DNA from: Qipengyuania aurantiaca
GTDB lineage: Bacteria; Pseudomonadota; Alphaproteobacteria; Sphingomonadales; Sphingomonadaceae
Direction: 5' to 3'
Assembly: GCF_019711375.1 (NCBI RefSeq)
Contig: NZ_CP081295.1
Location: 2,207,001-2,271,000 of the forward strand
Length of the DNA: 64,000 nucleotides
Shown here: positions 55,715 to 64,000 of the stretch, piece after piece
How positions within the stretch are numbered: position 1 is the stretch's first letter
How the letters are laid out: each line of letters starts with the position of its first letter
Program-made: the position numbers and the translations under genes
Notes under the pieces: generated by a model
Told to the model about the DNA's origin: nothing
Seen by the model: only the letters and a program-made list of their open reading frames with translations
The model's database searches: none

Positions 55715-55852
55715 ATGCAGGGTGAGCTACCGCAGGCATCCGAACAGGGGCGGGGCTCGTTCTGGGCCTGTCTCGCCAAACCGGGCCTGGTCGCCCAGCT
55801 GAGCGAGCCCGAACGTCACACCGAACGCGATTCGCGCGATGAGAGGGCCTGA
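55715..55852 (+). CDS. Small hypothetical protein, 45 residues
   Basis: MQGELPQASEQGRGSFWACL followed by a polar C-terminus with many Arg and Glu. Support comes from GGGAGG seven bases before the ATG and from a TATAAT box about 75 bases upstream. No family recognised, so it may be spurious. It is 3 bases from the convergent zincin gene. Confidence 0.35.
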   Translation: MQGELPQASEQGRGSFWACLAKPGLVAQLSEPERHTERDSRDERA

Positions 55853-55855
55853 AGC

Positions 55856-56254
55856 CTAGTCGGCATCATCCTCCAGCGCGTGCATGTCGTCGTCGCTGAA
55901 ACCGAAATGATGACCCGCCTCGTGTATCACCACGTGGCGCACGAGGTCGTCCATCCGCACGCCGGTCTCGCGCCATTCGGCGATCAGTGGCTGGCGGAAC
56001 AGCCATATGCGCGCCGGCATCCGGTGGCTTTCCCAGATCGAACGGTCGGGTAGCGCCTCGCCCTCGTAAAGGCCGGTCAGCTCCCACTTGTCCGAAAGCT
56101 CGACCGAGTGGAGCTGCTCGGGCGTGGCGAAATCCTCCACCCGCAGCACGATCTCGCCCATCTGCGCGCGGAACTCTTCCGGCAGCGCGGCGACGACCTG
56201 TTCGGCCATCAGCTGCATCTGTTCCTGCGTCGGCCCGGTTCGCTCGTGCATCAT
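55856..56254 (-). CDS. Metallopeptidase-like (minimal zincin) protein
   Basis: 132 residues of the DUF1025/zincin-like family. The metal site VVIHEAGHHFGFSDDDMHAL reads HExxHxxGxxD, a complete gluzincin/metzincin-like triad. It is too small to have a propeptide and is predicted cytoplasmic. ATG at 56254, or 56251 one codon in. A housekeeping protein in alphaproteobacteria with unknown substrate. Confidence 0.85.
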   Translation of the reverse strand: MMHERTGPTQEQMQLMAEQVVAALPEEFRAQMGEIVLRVEDFATPEQLHSVELSDKWELTGLYEGEALPDRSIWESHRMPARIWLFRQPLIAEWRETGVRMDDLVRHVVIHEAGHHFGFSDDDMHALEDDAD

Positions 56255-56349
56255 GCACCCGATATGCGGTGCGCGAGGCCCGGCTTCAAGCGCGCACGGA
56301 ACCGGGTCCGCTCCCGCCTGTTCTGCAAGGGCAAAGGAGAAAACCGGAC

Positions 56350-56841
56350 ATGGCCGATACCAAAGAGATCTTCGACCGCCTGAAGAAGGACCACGACAAG
56401 CACCGCGAACTGCTGGACAAGCTGCTGGAGACGAGCGGCGACAGCCCGGAACGCGAATCGCTGTTCGAAGAGCTCACCAAGGAACTTAAGTCGCACGCCG
56501 CGGCCGAGGAGCAGGCGCTCTATTCGACCATGCTGCGCAAGCCGCCCACCACCGGCGAAACGCGCCATTCGGTGGCCGAACACCATGAGATCGAGGAAGC
56601 GCTCAACGATCTGGCCGCCACCGACATGTCCGAGGGCGGCTGGCTCACGAAGTTCAAGACCTTCGACCACGACTACCGCCACCACATCGACGAGGAAGAG
56701 GAAGAGCACTTCCCCGATTTCGCCAAGCACCTTACCGAAGAGGATATGGAGCATATGCGCTCGGTCTTCGAACGGCGTAAACAGGAAGAGAAGGCCGAGG
56801 CCGAGGTAACGCCCGAGAAGAAAGAGGACGCCAAGGAATAG
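56350..56841 (+). CDS. Hemerythrin HHE domain protein
   Basis: 163 residues. Iron-ligand pattern: His in KKDHDKHREL, HAAAEEQAL, AEHHEIEE and FDHDYRHHIDEEEEEHFP. Such proteins bind di-iron and sense or scavenge oxygen, nitric oxide or peroxide. A charged Lys/Glu tail follows (EEKAEAEVTPEKKEDAKE). AAAGGAGAAAACCGGAC before the ATG is a strong ribosome binding site. It is 2 bases from the phospholipase D-like gene, so likely co-transcribed. Confidence 0.9.
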   Translation: MADTKEIFDRLKKDHDKHRELLDKLLETSGDSPERESLFEELTKELKSHAAAEEQALYSTMLRKPPTTGETRHSVAEHHEIEEALNDLAATDMSEGGWLTKFKTFDHDYRHHIDEEEEEHFPDFAKHLTEEDMEHMRSVFERRKQEEKAEAEVTPEKKEDAKE

Positions 56842-56843
56842 GC

Positions 56844-58394
56844 ATGGGCGAGGGGGCGAAGGACACAAGCGAAGACCTCAGCTGCACTTCGCAGCTGGAG
56901 CCGAGCGTGGAGCCGGGCGTGTGGCGTTACGAGAACGTCACGCGTGCCAGCGTCATTATCGATGCGGCGGACTATTTCGCCTTCATGCAGGAGGCAATGC
57001 TTGAAACGCGTCGCCGCCTGCTGCTGATCGGCTGGGACTTCGACACGCGCATCCATCTCGACCGCGGGCGGCGCTGGTGGCAGAGGCCCTGGAAACGCAG
57101 CTACCCCAGAAGGCTGGGCAGCTTCATTGCGTGGCTGGCGCGCAACCGCCCCAAGCTCGACATCCGAATTCTCAAGTGGAACTTCAGCATCTTCACGATG
57201 CCCACGCGGCCCACCATGCTGTGGGACCTGGCGCGTTGGGTTCGGCACAGCCGCATCAATTTCAAGTTCGACACCGCGCATCCCGTCGGCTGCAGCCATC
57301 ACCAGAAGATCGCCGTGCTCGATGGGCAGGTGGCGGTGTGCGGCGGCATCGACATGACCGACAAGCGCTGGGACACGCGCGATCACCCCGAACATTGCGA
57401 CAAGCGCAAGACGCCGAATGGTCGCCGCTACGACCCTTGGCACGACGCGACGATGATGCTCGAGGGCGATGCGGCAAAGGCGCTGGAGGAGCTGGGCGAG
57501 GACCGCTGGACCTGCGCCGGAGGAACTCCGCTGCCCGATTACGAGGACAGCCCCGGCTCGCCCTGGCCGGACGCGCTCGAGGCGCAGTTCGAGAATGTCG
57601 AGGTCGGCATCGCCCGCACCCGGGCCGAATATCGCAACTGGGACGGGGTTGATGAAATCGAGCAACTCTACATCCAGCAAATCAGGCGCGCGAAGCACTT
57701 CATCTACGCAGAGAGCCAGTACTTCGCTTCACGCGCGATTGCCGAAGCGATCCTCGAACGCGTGCAGGAAGAGGACCCGCCCGAGATCGTCATCGTCCAT
57801 CCCGCCAATGCGGACGGCTGGCTGGAACAGCAGGCGATGGACCACGCGCGCGCCGAACTGGTGCGCTGTATAGAAGAAGCCGATCGCAAGGGCCGCTTCA
57901 GCATCTGGAACCCCTATTCGGGCGAGACCGCCATTTATGTCCATGCGAAGATCATGGTGGTGGACGATGAGATCCTGCGCATCGGCTCGGCCAATATGAA
58001 CAACCGCTCGATGGGTCTCGACAGCGAATGCGATGTCTTCATCGACAAGACGCGCGCCGGAAACGAGCATGTCGGCGACGCCATCAGGGCTATCCGCTAT
58101 TCGTTGCTGGCCGAGCATTGCGGGTTGGAGGAGGATGAAATCGGCGACCATTTGTCGCGCCATGGTTCGATGGCGGCGGTCATCGACCATTCGATCACCG
58201 AAGGCGGACGCAATTTGCTGCGCTACCATCCTCCCGAACTGAACGATGCGCAGGAGACGCTCGCGCAAAGCGGGCTGCTCGACCCCGAAGACCCGGACGA
58301 CATGTTCGAGCCGTTTGCAAAGGGCGGCCTTTTGCGCAAGGGAAGCCGCCTCCACCGCATGCGCGAAAAGTTCAGAAGGAAAAACGGCACGTGA
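56844..58394 (+). CDS. Phospholipase D-like phosphatidyltransferase/hydrolase
   Basis: 516 residues with two HKD motifs: HHQKIAVLDGQVAVCGG in the first half and VHAKIMVVDDEILRIGSANM in the second, the pair that builds one PLD active site. IIDAADYFAFMQEAMLETRR and LIGWDFDTRIHL open the fold. No signal peptide is seen; a membrane-facing role in phospholipid turnover is likely. GTGA overlap with folE. Confidence 0.9.
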   Translation: MGEGAKDTSEDLSCTSQLEPSVEPGVWRYENVTRASVIIDAADYFAFMQEAMLETRRRLLLIGWDFDTRIHLDRGRRWWQRPWKRSYPRRLGSFIAWLARNRPKLDIRILKWNFSIFTMPTRPTMLWDLARWVRHSRINFKFDTAHPVGCSHHQKIAVLDGQVAVCGGIDMTDKRWDTRDHPEHCDKRKTPNGRRYDPWHDATMMLEGDAAKALEELGEDRWTCAGGTPLPDYEDSPGSPWPDALEAQFENVEVGIARTRAEYRNWDGVDEIEQLYIQQIRRAKHFIYAESQYFASRAIAEAILERVQEEDPPEIVIVHPANADGWLEQQAMDHARAELVRCIEEADRKGRFSIWNPYSGETAIYVHAKIMVVDDEILRIGSANMNNRSMGLDSECDVFIDKTRAGNEHVGDAIRAIRYSLLAEHCGLEEDEIGDHLSRHGSMAAVIDHSITEGGRNLLRYHPPELNDAQETLAQSGLLDPEDPDDMFEPFAKGGLLRKGSRLHRMREKFRRKNGT

Positions 58395-59002
58395 GCAGCC
58401 TGGTCGGCCCCGACGAAGACGATCCCCGCGGGAAACCTCCTGTCCCCCAGAATGTGCAGGACGCGATCCGCACACTGATTGAGTGGACGGGCGACGATCC
58501 GGAGCGCGAAGGCCTGCTCGACACGCCCGCCCGCGTCGCGCGCGCGTGGAAGGAATATTGCATCGGCTACACCGAGGATCCGGCCGTGCACCTGGGGCGC
58601 GTGTTCGAGGAAGTAGGCGGCTATAACGAGATCGTGCTGTTGAAGGACATCCCCTTCCAGTCGCATTGCGAACACCACATGGCCCCGATCATCGGCAAGG
58701 CGGCGATCGCCTATCTGCCGAACGACCGCGTGGTCGGCATCTCCAAGCTCGCCCGCGTGCTCCACGGCTTTGCTCGCCGCCTGCAGGTGCAGGAACGCCT
58801 GACCGCCGAGGTCGCCGACTGCATCTGGGAGAACCTACAGCCGCAAGGCGTTGCCGTGGTGATCGACGCCCAGCACGCCTGCATGACCGCCCGCGGCGTA
58901 CGCACCCCGGGCGTCGGCATGGTCACCAGCCGTATGATGGGCACCTTCCTCGAAGACCAGCGCAGCCGCAAGGAAGTGCTGAGCCTTATGGGGTATGGGT
59001 AA
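58391..59002 (+). CDS. folE: GTP cyclohydrolase I
   Basis: 203 residues. First enzyme of folate (and tetrahydrobiopterin-type) synthesis, converting GTP to dihydroneopterin triphosphate. Zn ligands Cys and His in FQSHCEHHMAP and Cys in AQHACMTARGV; signature GISKLARVLHGFARRLQVQE. GTG start at 58391 overlaps the PLD-like gene. Confidence 0.95.
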   Translation: MSSLVGPDEDDPRGKPPVPQNVQDAIRTLIEWTGDDPEREGLLDTPARVARAWKEYCIGYTEDPAVHLGRVFEEVGGYNEIVLLKDIPFQSHCEHHMAPIIGKAAIAYLPNDRVVGISKLARVLHGFARRLQVQERLTAEVADCIWENLQPQGVAVVIDAQHACMTARGVRTPGVGMVTSRMMGTFLEDQRSRKEVLSLMGYG

Positions 59003-59176
59003 GGGGCGACCGGCACAAAGCGGTCACTAGAGCGACGCGCCGCTTGACGAAATCGAACTTCTAATTCCAACTATGATGGAAATCGTGGCAAGCCTGTATC
59101 AAGGTTTACAGGCTGACACGACTTGCCGAGCGTCTGAAGACGCAGTTCGAGTGCAGTCAAATGGGGGCTAGGTTCT

Positions 59177-61159
59177 GTGGCCGACATCTTCTTGTCTTAC
59201 GCTCGGGCCGACCAGCCGCGCATCGAAAAGCTCGCTGCCGCGCTTGAAGAAGCGGGTTTCACCTTGTGGTGGGACAGTCATCTGCGATCGGGAGCCGAGT
59301 TTGCAGATGATATCGAAGCGGCCCTGAACGAAGCAGGGCAGGTCATCGTCGCCTGGTCGGCCGACGCCGTGAAATCACGCTGGGTGCGCGACGAGGCTTC
59401 GGAGGCTGCGGAACAGAATAAGCTGGTCTCGATCAGTCTCGACGACACCGCTCCGCCCATGGGTTTCCGGCAGTTTCACGCCACCGACATGAAGGGCTGG
59501 AAGGGCGGCGCGCTACCGGCCGCCTTGCTGGACGCTTTGGGAAAAGACGTGCCGGCAAGCGCCCGTCCCGCCCCATCGTCCGGCCTCAAGAAGCGGGTCG
59601 TCCTGGCTGGCGCGGCTATCGCCCTTGCTCTGGCAGGAGGCACCTATGTCGCCACGCAGGGCCTGCCGGGCAGCGCGACTATCGCCCAAGCGCCTGTGAG
59701 CCTCGCCGTCCTGCCGCTTACCAGCAGCGACGAAGAACTGGCCGCCAAGGGACCGGGCCTGTCGAGCGCGCTCAGCAACGGCCTCGCCAGTGCCAGCGGC
59801 ATAACGATGATCGCCGGCACTTCGACTGGGGCGGCCGCCGCCCGCAAGCTCTCGGCGCGCGAAATCGGCACCGAACTTGGCGCAACCCACCTCCTCGAAG
59901 GCCAGATTCTACCGGTGGATGATGACGCGGTGCGGGTTATCCTGTCGCTGGTCGATACCGCCACCGGCCGCCAGATCTGGAGCGACAGCATCGAAGGCAG
60001 TCGCCAGATCACCCCGCGCCTGACACGCGAACTCGTCTCTGCGGCTGGCCTTGCCATGAAAGCCCGGCTTGGAACGGGTGCCGCCCAGCGCCTAGCCGGA
60101 AGCGACATATCTTCGGAGGCTTACGAAGCCTACCTTAGTGCGCTGGAGAAAATTTCCCTGCGCTTCGACGACGAGGACCGTATCGGCGCCTACCGGCTCC
60201 TGCGCCGCGTCACCGAACTGGCGCCCGATTTCGCGCCGGGCCATGCTTCCCTGGCTTATATCATCGCGAACAGCCCCCGTTCGGCGCTGGGCGATGAAGA
60301 TACGATCCGTCGCCAGTATAACGCGGCGATCGAGCGGGCGCTTTCGCTCGACCCCGGCAATGTCGAAGCGCGCGCGGCACAGGCGATCGGCGCCTATCCA
60401 TGGGACCGGGACGTCGAGGCGGCGATGACGCTGTCCAGCGCGCTGATCAAGGACCACCCCAACGAACCCATGGCGCAGGAAGCCATGGCCTATGCGCTCG
60501 ATAACGCAGGACGGCATGTCGAGGCGCATGACTATTACGAACGCGTTCTCGCCTCCGATCCGCTCAGCGAGCAGAGGCGTGTCAATATGTACAACAACTA
60601 TTTCAAATTCGGCACCTTCGATGGCCTCGAAAAGCTCGTTGCGCGCTGCAAGGATTGCGCCACTACGCCCGACTGGCTGCTGTTCGGGTTCGTCATGCTC
60701 GACGGGGACATGGCTGACTATGAGAGGCTATGGCCCGATCTCTCCAAGCAACTTGTCGGGGGCAGCTTGTCGCAGGAGGAGATCGACGTGCTGGGAGCTT
60801 ATCTCCCGGCCTACATCGAAGGGAGTCCGGCACCGGTCCCGAAGCTTATTCTGGACGCAGCAAACCCTTTTACCGTGACAGCCGCCTACCGCACCGTTGG
60901 CGAGGAGGAAGCGCTACGCCAGCTTCAACGACTGCTCGACCGGGACTGGCCGGCCGGGGGCGTCGATTTCCTGACCGACAAACGCAGCCGCTTGTCCCCA
61001 AGGCTCCGGGCGACACCGACATACCACGCCTTGTTCGAGGGCTTTTACCAGCAGCAGCTGGTCGAATACCGACGCAAGAATGGCGTCATGGCCGGCTTGC
61101 CGCTCGATTCCAATGAAGTTGCCGCCGAAGAGCGCCGACTCGCCAAGCTCGATCGCTGA
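59177..61159 (+). CDS. TIR domain + membrane helix + TolB-like + TPR protein (paralogue B)
   Basis: 660 residues. TIR domain (residues 1-115: FLSYARADQPRIEKLAAALE, VIVAWSADAVKSRWVRDE) aligns without gaps to paralogue A at 10886 through residue 73, with Glu73 in the same position. Unlike A it has one transmembrane helix (about 142-162) right after the TIR domain. A TolB/FlgO-like domain (APVSLAVLPLTSSDEELA... ATHLLEGQI) and TPR-like helices follow. The GTG start at 59177 is preceded by GGGGGCTAGG. The TIR may be cytoplasmic with the remainder periplasmic. Confidence 0.82.
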   Translation: MADIFLSYARADQPRIEKLAAALEEAGFTLWWDSHLRSGAEFADDIEAALNEAGQVIVAWSADAVKSRWVRDEASEAAEQNKLVSISLDDTAPPMGFRQFHATDMKGWKGGALPAALLDALGKDVPASARPAPSSGLKKRVVLAGAAIALALAGGTYVATQGLPGSATIAQAPVSLAVLPLTSSDEELAAKGPGLSSALSNGLASASGITMIAGTSTGAAAARKLSAREIGTELGATHLLEGQILPVDDDAVRVILSLVDTATGRQIWSDSIEGSRQITPRLTRELVSAAGLAMKARLGTGAAQRLAGSDISSEAYEAYLSALEKISLRFDDEDRIGAYRLLRRVTELAPDFAPGHASLAYIIANSPRSALGDEDTIRRQYNAAIERALSLDPGNVEARAAQAIGAYPWDRDVEAAMTLSSALIKDHPNEPMAQEAMAYALDNAGRHVEAHDYYERVLASDPLSEQRRVNMYNNYFKFGTFDGLEKLVARCKDCATTPDWLLFGFVMLDGDMADYERLWPDLSKQLVGGSLSQEEIDVLGAYLPAYIEGSPAPVPKLILDAANPFTVTAAYRTVGEEEALRQLQRLLDRDWPAGGVDFLTDKRSRLSPRLRATPTYHALFEGFYQQQLVEYRRKNGVMAGLPLDSNEVAAEERRLAKLDR

Positions 61160-61221
61160 TGGCCTTCGCTCTCGTATGGAGCTGAGGCTCGAAACTTTAT
61201 TCTGACTACCAGATCACTGAC

Positions 61222-61266
61222 AAAAAACGCCCCGCCGTGCCGGGTGGCAGGGGCGGGGCGCTTTTT
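61222..61266. terminator. Bidirectional terminator
   Basis: CGCCCCGCC (61228-61236) and GGCGGGGCG (61252-61260), flanked by AAAAAA and CTTTTT, between the TIR gene and the minus-strand peroxiredoxin gene. Confidence 0.85.
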
Positions 61267-61288
61267 CATCCTTTAGGATGCGCGAGGC

Positions 61289-61768
61289 CTACATCTGGCC
61301 GAGCATGTGCTCCGCGCTCGAGACCGAGAAATCGCCCGGCGCTTCGACGTTGAGCTGCTTCACCACGCCGTCTTCGACCAGCATCGAATAGCGCTGGCTA
61401 CGGTGGCCCATGCCGAAGCCGGTGAAATCGGCGTCGAGGCCGGTTTCCTTGGCGAATTCGCCATTGCCGTCGGCCAGCATGGTGATGTCGTCGCTGCCCG
61501 CGCTCTGCTTCCATGCGCCCATGACGAAAGCGTCATTGACCGAGGTCGCGACGATCTCGTCCACGCCCTTGGCCTTCAACTCCTCGGCCTTTTCGACGAA
61601 GCCGGGCAGGTGCTTGGCGGAGCAAGTCGGGGTGAAGGCGCCGGGCACAGCGAAGAGCGCCACGGTCTTGCCGGCGAAGTAATCCGCGGCCTGGACCTGC
61701 TCGGGGCCTTCGGCGGTTGCCTTGAGCAGTTTCACGTCGGGAAGGCGGTCGCCCACAGCGATTGTCAT
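61289..61768 (-). CDS. Prx5-type peroxiredoxin
   Basis: 159 residues, thioredoxin-fold peroxidase. The peroxidatic Cys lies in FAVPGAFTPTCSAKHLPGF, the AhpE/Prx5 signature P-G-A-F-T-P-T-C. GMGHRSQRYSMLVEDG supplies the Arg that activates it. Reduces H2O2 and organic peroxides; reductant not visible. A good candidate for OxyR control, though no site was identified. Confidence 0.93.
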   Translation of the reverse strand: MTIAVGDRLPDVKLLKATAEGPEQVQAADYFAGKTVALFAVPGAFTPTCSAKHLPGFVEKAEELKAKGVDEIVATSVNDAFVMGAWKQSAGSDDITMLADGNGEFAKETGLDADFTGFGMGHRSQRYSMLVEDGVVKQLNVEAPGDFSVSSAEHMLGQM

Positions 61769-61946
61769 AGGTTAAAACTCCTGTGTCTTTTCGTCCACAC
61801 CCAGCATCTAGTGAGACGGGCCGTGCATGCAAGGGCGGCGGATGGTTAACCGCGGTTTACTTTGCGGGTTTAAATTTTCGTAAATCCTTTGCACCCACAC
61901 TCTCCTCAACAGGCACGGGATGCCTGTCAGACGGGAGTATTGGGAC

Positions 61947-62402
61947 ATGTTCAAGAAGACGATTGCAGCCGCCGCGACGGCCGCTGCCCTTATGATGACG
62001 CCGACCACCGCTGCTGCTGCGAGCCAGGACGAACAGGTCCGCAAGCTCGACATCATGCTGATGGTCACCTCGCTGCGCTGCCGCATGGGTTCGGACGATT
62101 TCCAGCCTCAGTACCGCAAGTTCTCGGCCAGCCACATCACGGCTCTGAATGCGGCCGCACGCCGCCTCGAGAGCGGTCTTGTCGCTCGCCACGGGAAGAA
62201 GGGCGCTGCACGCGCTCTCGATCGCATCAGTGTCGGCATGGCCAATCAGTACGGTCAGGGCCACCCCTGGCTCGGTTGCGCCGAACTGAAGGAAATCACT
62301 ACCGACCTGGCGCAGAGCAAGGATCCGGCAATTCTCGCCCAGGCAGCCGACGAGCTGCTGGGACCGGCGCCGCGCAGCGGGGGGCGCTGGGCACGGCGTT
62401 AA
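61947..62402 (+). CDS. Small secreted protein upstream of ahcY
   Basis: 151 residues, signal peptide MFKKTIAAAATAAALMMTPT then AAAA. The mature part has two Cys (SLRCRMGSD and WLGCAELK) and is helical and basic. Databases sometimes label homologues as adenosylhomocysteinase, apparently by transfer from the downstream gene; nothing here resembles that enzyme. GGGAGTATTGGGAC precedes the ATG. Confidence 0.75.
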   Translation: MFKKTIAAAATAAALMMTPTTAAAASQDEQVRKLDIMLMVTSLRCRMGSDDFQPQYRKFSASHITALNAAARRLESGLVARHGKKGAARALDRISVGMANQYGQGHPWLGCAELKEITTDLAQSKDPAILAQAADELLGPAPRSGGRWARR

Positions 62403-62469
62403 GGCCTTTCGGGATCGTATGACCGGAAGGGCCAGGGGCTAGCTTGCCCTGACGGTGACGAAAGGCTAG

Positions 62470-62498
62470 GGGCGGCGCCAGATTGGTGCCGCCCTTTT
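62470..62498 (+). terminator. Rho-independent terminator before ahcY
   Basis: GGGCGGCGCC (62470-62479) with GGTGCCGCCC (62485-62494), 10 bp with one G-U, then TTTT. Ends the secreted-protein transcript. Confidence 0.75.
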
Positions 62499-62505
62499 CG
62501 TATGC

Positions 62506-62554
62506 GCGGTCCATTTTTTCGAAACTGTATCTATCGCTAAATACTAAGGACCGC
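62506..62554 (+). promoter_or_regulatory. Hairpin able to hide the ahcY Shine-Dalgarno sequence
   Basis: GCGGTCC (62506-62512) is the exact complement of GGACCGC (62548-62554), which contains GGA of the AAGGA ribosome binding site (62546-62550). Loop of 35 bases, AT-rich. The GTG of ahcY follows at 62557. Resembles a translation-level switch; no SAM or SAH riboswitch consensus was recognised. Confidence 0.45.
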
Positions 62555-62556
62555 CC

Positions 62557-63966
62557 GTGGCCCAGTTCAACGACTACGTCATCAAGGATATCAGCCTCGC
62601 CGATTACGGCCGCGAGGAAATCCGTATCGCCGAAACCGAAATGCCGGGCCTGATGGCCACGCGCGAGGAATATGGCGCAGAGCAGCCCCTGAAGGGCGCG
62701 CGCATCGTGGGCTCGCTCCACATGACCATCCAGACCGCCGTGCTGATCGAAACGCTGGTCGCGCTGGGCGCCGAAGTGCGCTGGGCGACCTGCAACATCT
62801 TCTCGACCCAGGACCACGCCGCCGCCGCCATCGCCGCGCAGGACATCCCCGTCTTCGCCGTGAAGGGCGAAAGCCTGGCCGATTACTGGGACTATGTCGG
62901 CAAGATCTTCGACTGGTCGAGCGAGGCCGATGAAGACCTCACCGCCAACCTCATCCTCGACGATGGCGGCGACGCTACCGCTTTCGCCCTCTGGGGTGCT
63001 CGCATCGAAGCCGGCGAGGAAATGCCCGAGCCGCAGAACGCCGAAGAAATCGAAATGCAGCGCGCGCTGAAGGAATTCCTCAAGCGCAAGCCGGGTTACC
63101 TCACCAAGTCGGTGAAGGCGATCAAGGGCGTTTCGGAAGAGACCACCACGGGTGTCCACCGCCTCTACCACCTCGCCAAGGCCGGCAAGCTGCCGTTCCC
63201 CGCGATCAACGTGAACGACAGCGTCACCAAGTCGAAGTTCGACAACCTCTACGGCTGCCGCGAGTCGCTGGTCGACGCCATCCGCCGCGCCACCGACGTC
63301 ATGCTTTCGGGCAAGGTCGCCCTGGTCGCCGGCTTCGGCGATGTCGGCAAGGGCTCGGCCCAGTCGCTCCGCAACGGCGGCGCGCGCGTGCTCGTCACCG
63401 AAATCGACCCGATCTGCGCCCTGCAGGCCGCCATGGACGGCTTCGAAGTCGTGACCATGGAAGAAGGCGTGAAGCGCGCCGACATCTTCGTCACCACCAC
63501 CGGTAACGAAGACGTGATCACCGCGGAGCACATGAAGGCGATGAAGCCGATGAGCATCGTGTGCAACATCGGTCACTTCGACAGCGAGATCCAGATTTCG
63601 GCGCTCGACAATTACGAGTGGACCGAGCTGAAGCCCGGCACCGACCTCGTGAAGTTCCCCGACGGCAAGGAAATCATCGTGCTGGCCAAGGGCCGCCTGG
63701 TGAACCTCGCCTGCGCCACCGGTCACCCCAGCTTCGTGATGAGCTGTTCCTTCACCAACCAGGTGCTGGCGCAGATCGAGCTGTGGAAGAACACGGACAG
63801 CTACCAGAACGACGTCTACGTCCTGCCCAAGAAGCTCGACGAAAAGGTCGCCGCGCTCCACCTCGACAAGCTCGGCGTCCAGCTGACCAAGCTTTCGCAG
63901 AGCCAGGCCGATTACATCGGCGTGCCGGTCGAAGGCCCGTTCAAGCCGGAGCACTATCGCTACTAA
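62557..63966 (+). CDS. ahcY: Adenosylhomocysteinase (S-adenosyl-L-homocysteine hydrolase)
   Basis: 469 residues. Hydrolyses S-adenosylhomocysteine to homocysteine and adenosine, relieving inhibition of methyltransferases. Motifs: [38 protein letters not shown] (active-site Lys and Asp), NAD loop [16 protein letters not shown], and C-terminal KPEHYRY that completes the neighbouring subunit's site. The long insertion of bacterial/plant type is present. GTG start. The last codons and stop are repeated 20 bases on. Confidence 0.97.
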   Translation: MAQFNDYVIKDISLADYGREEIRIAETEMPGLMATREEYGAEQPLKGARIVGSLHMTIQTAVLIETLVALGAEVRWATCNIFSTQDHAAAAIAAQDIPVFAVKGESLADYWDYVGKIFDWSSEADEDLTANLILDDGGDATAFALWGARIEAGEEMPEPQNAEEIEMQRALKEFLKRKPGYLTKSVKAIKGVSEETTTGVHRLYHLAKAGKLPFPAINVNDSVTKSKFDNLYGCRESLVDAIRRATDVMLSGKVALVAGFGDVGKGSAQSLRNGGARVLVTEIDPICALQAAMDGFEVVTMEEGVKRADIFVTTTGNEDVITAEHMKAMKPMSIVCNIGHFDSEIQISALDNYEWTELKPGTDLVKFPDGKEIIVLAKGRLVNLACATGHPSFVMSCSFTNQVLAQIELWKNTDSYQNDVYVLPKKLDEKVAALHLDKLGVQLTKLSQSQADYIGVPVEGPFKPEHYRY

Positions 63967-63990
63967 GCGGATATTATCGCTACTAAGCGG
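63955..63990. repeat. Tandem 16-bp repeat duplicating the ahcY end
   Basis: TATCGCTACTAAGCGG occurs at 63955-63970 and 63975-63990 (period 20). The first copy includes the Tyr-Arg-Tyr-stop codons of ahcY; the second carries the same sequence just downstream. Confidence 0.8.
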
Positions 63991-64000
63991 GTAATTTCGG

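Noticed and set aside
55545..55802. Overlapping 85- to 88-residue frames on both strands
   Set aside because: No ribosome binding sites and low-complexity composition; only the 45-residue frame at 55715 has a plausible start.
59044..59084. Promoter TTGACG...TATGAT before the second TIR gene
   Set aside because: The spacer is 22 bases, too long for a sigma-70 promoter.
61947..62402. Annotating the small secreted protein as adenosylhomocysteinase
   Set aside because: 151 residues with a signal peptide and no NAD motif; the true enzyme is the next gene.
62403..62556. Known SAH or SAM-II riboswitch before ahcY
   Set aside because: I could not match the conserved core of either class; only a simple SD-covering stem is visible.

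Overview
The window is chromosomal DNA from a high-GC alphaproteobacterium. Gene content and style point to Sphingomonadales, most likely Erythrobacteraceae (Erythrobacter/Qipengyuania-like). The signs are dense GC-rich coding on both strands, many ATGA/GTGA start-stop overlaps, alphaproteobacterial tRNA sequences, Flp pilins, and a repeat of the TGAGCTTGTCGAAG type that is common in this order. That assignment is inference. I see no prophage, insertion sequence, CRISPR array or plasmid gene.

Layout. 1-10.6 kb is mostly housekeeping: an LplT-like MFS transporter cut by the window edge, pgsA, oxyR, rnd, aspS, and an acpP-fabF-mltG lipid/cell-wall block with a terminator between acpP and fabF. 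A tRNA-Met follows, then the first of two TIR/TolB-like/TPR proteins (10.9-12.8 kb). 12.8-20.1 kb is a tightly overlapping six-gene minus-strand operon. It encodes two divergent acetoacetate-decarboxylase-fold proteins, a saccharopine-dehydrogenase-like enzyme, a polyprenyl synthase, an unknown helical protein and a phytoene-desaturase-like flavoprotein. It looks like an uncharacterised isoprenoid-modifying pathway. Divergent from it lie a small K+-channel-like protein and a SLOG-like protein with four membrane segments. 22.5-34.9 kb holds metabolic and stress genes: a thiolase-like protein, argE, yghU, topoisomerase IB, NAD+ synthetase with an in-frame HTH extension and a palindrome just upstream, azoR-pirin with a divergent LysR regulator, ilvE and tlyA.

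35.0-46.3 kb is a propionyl-CoA to succinyl-CoA operon (pccB, mce, methylmalonyl-CoA mutase, pccA). bioB lies inside it, which would supply the biotin PccA needs. Small secreted or membrane proteins are interleaved, and two of them are visibly lower in GC. 46.7-53.9 kb carries aroB-aroK on the minus strand, and xerD, accA and an M48 lipoprotein protease on the plus strand. 54-55.9 kb holds two Flp pilins, mutT, tRNA-Arg, and a short array of tRNA-end, hairpin and tandem-repeat units. 55.9-64 kb has a zincin-like protein, hemerythrin, phospholipase D-like and folE genes, the second TIR protein, a peroxiredoxin, a small secreted protein, and ahcY behind a hairpin that can cover its ribosome binding site.

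The most interesting candidates for undescribed biology are the six-gene isoprenoid/decarboxylase-fold operon, the channel plus SLOG-TM pair beside it, the HTH-NAD synthetase fusion with its probable operator, the duplicated TIR/TolB/TPR architecture, and a micro-ORF with a perfect Shine-Dalgarno sequence upstream of ilvE.
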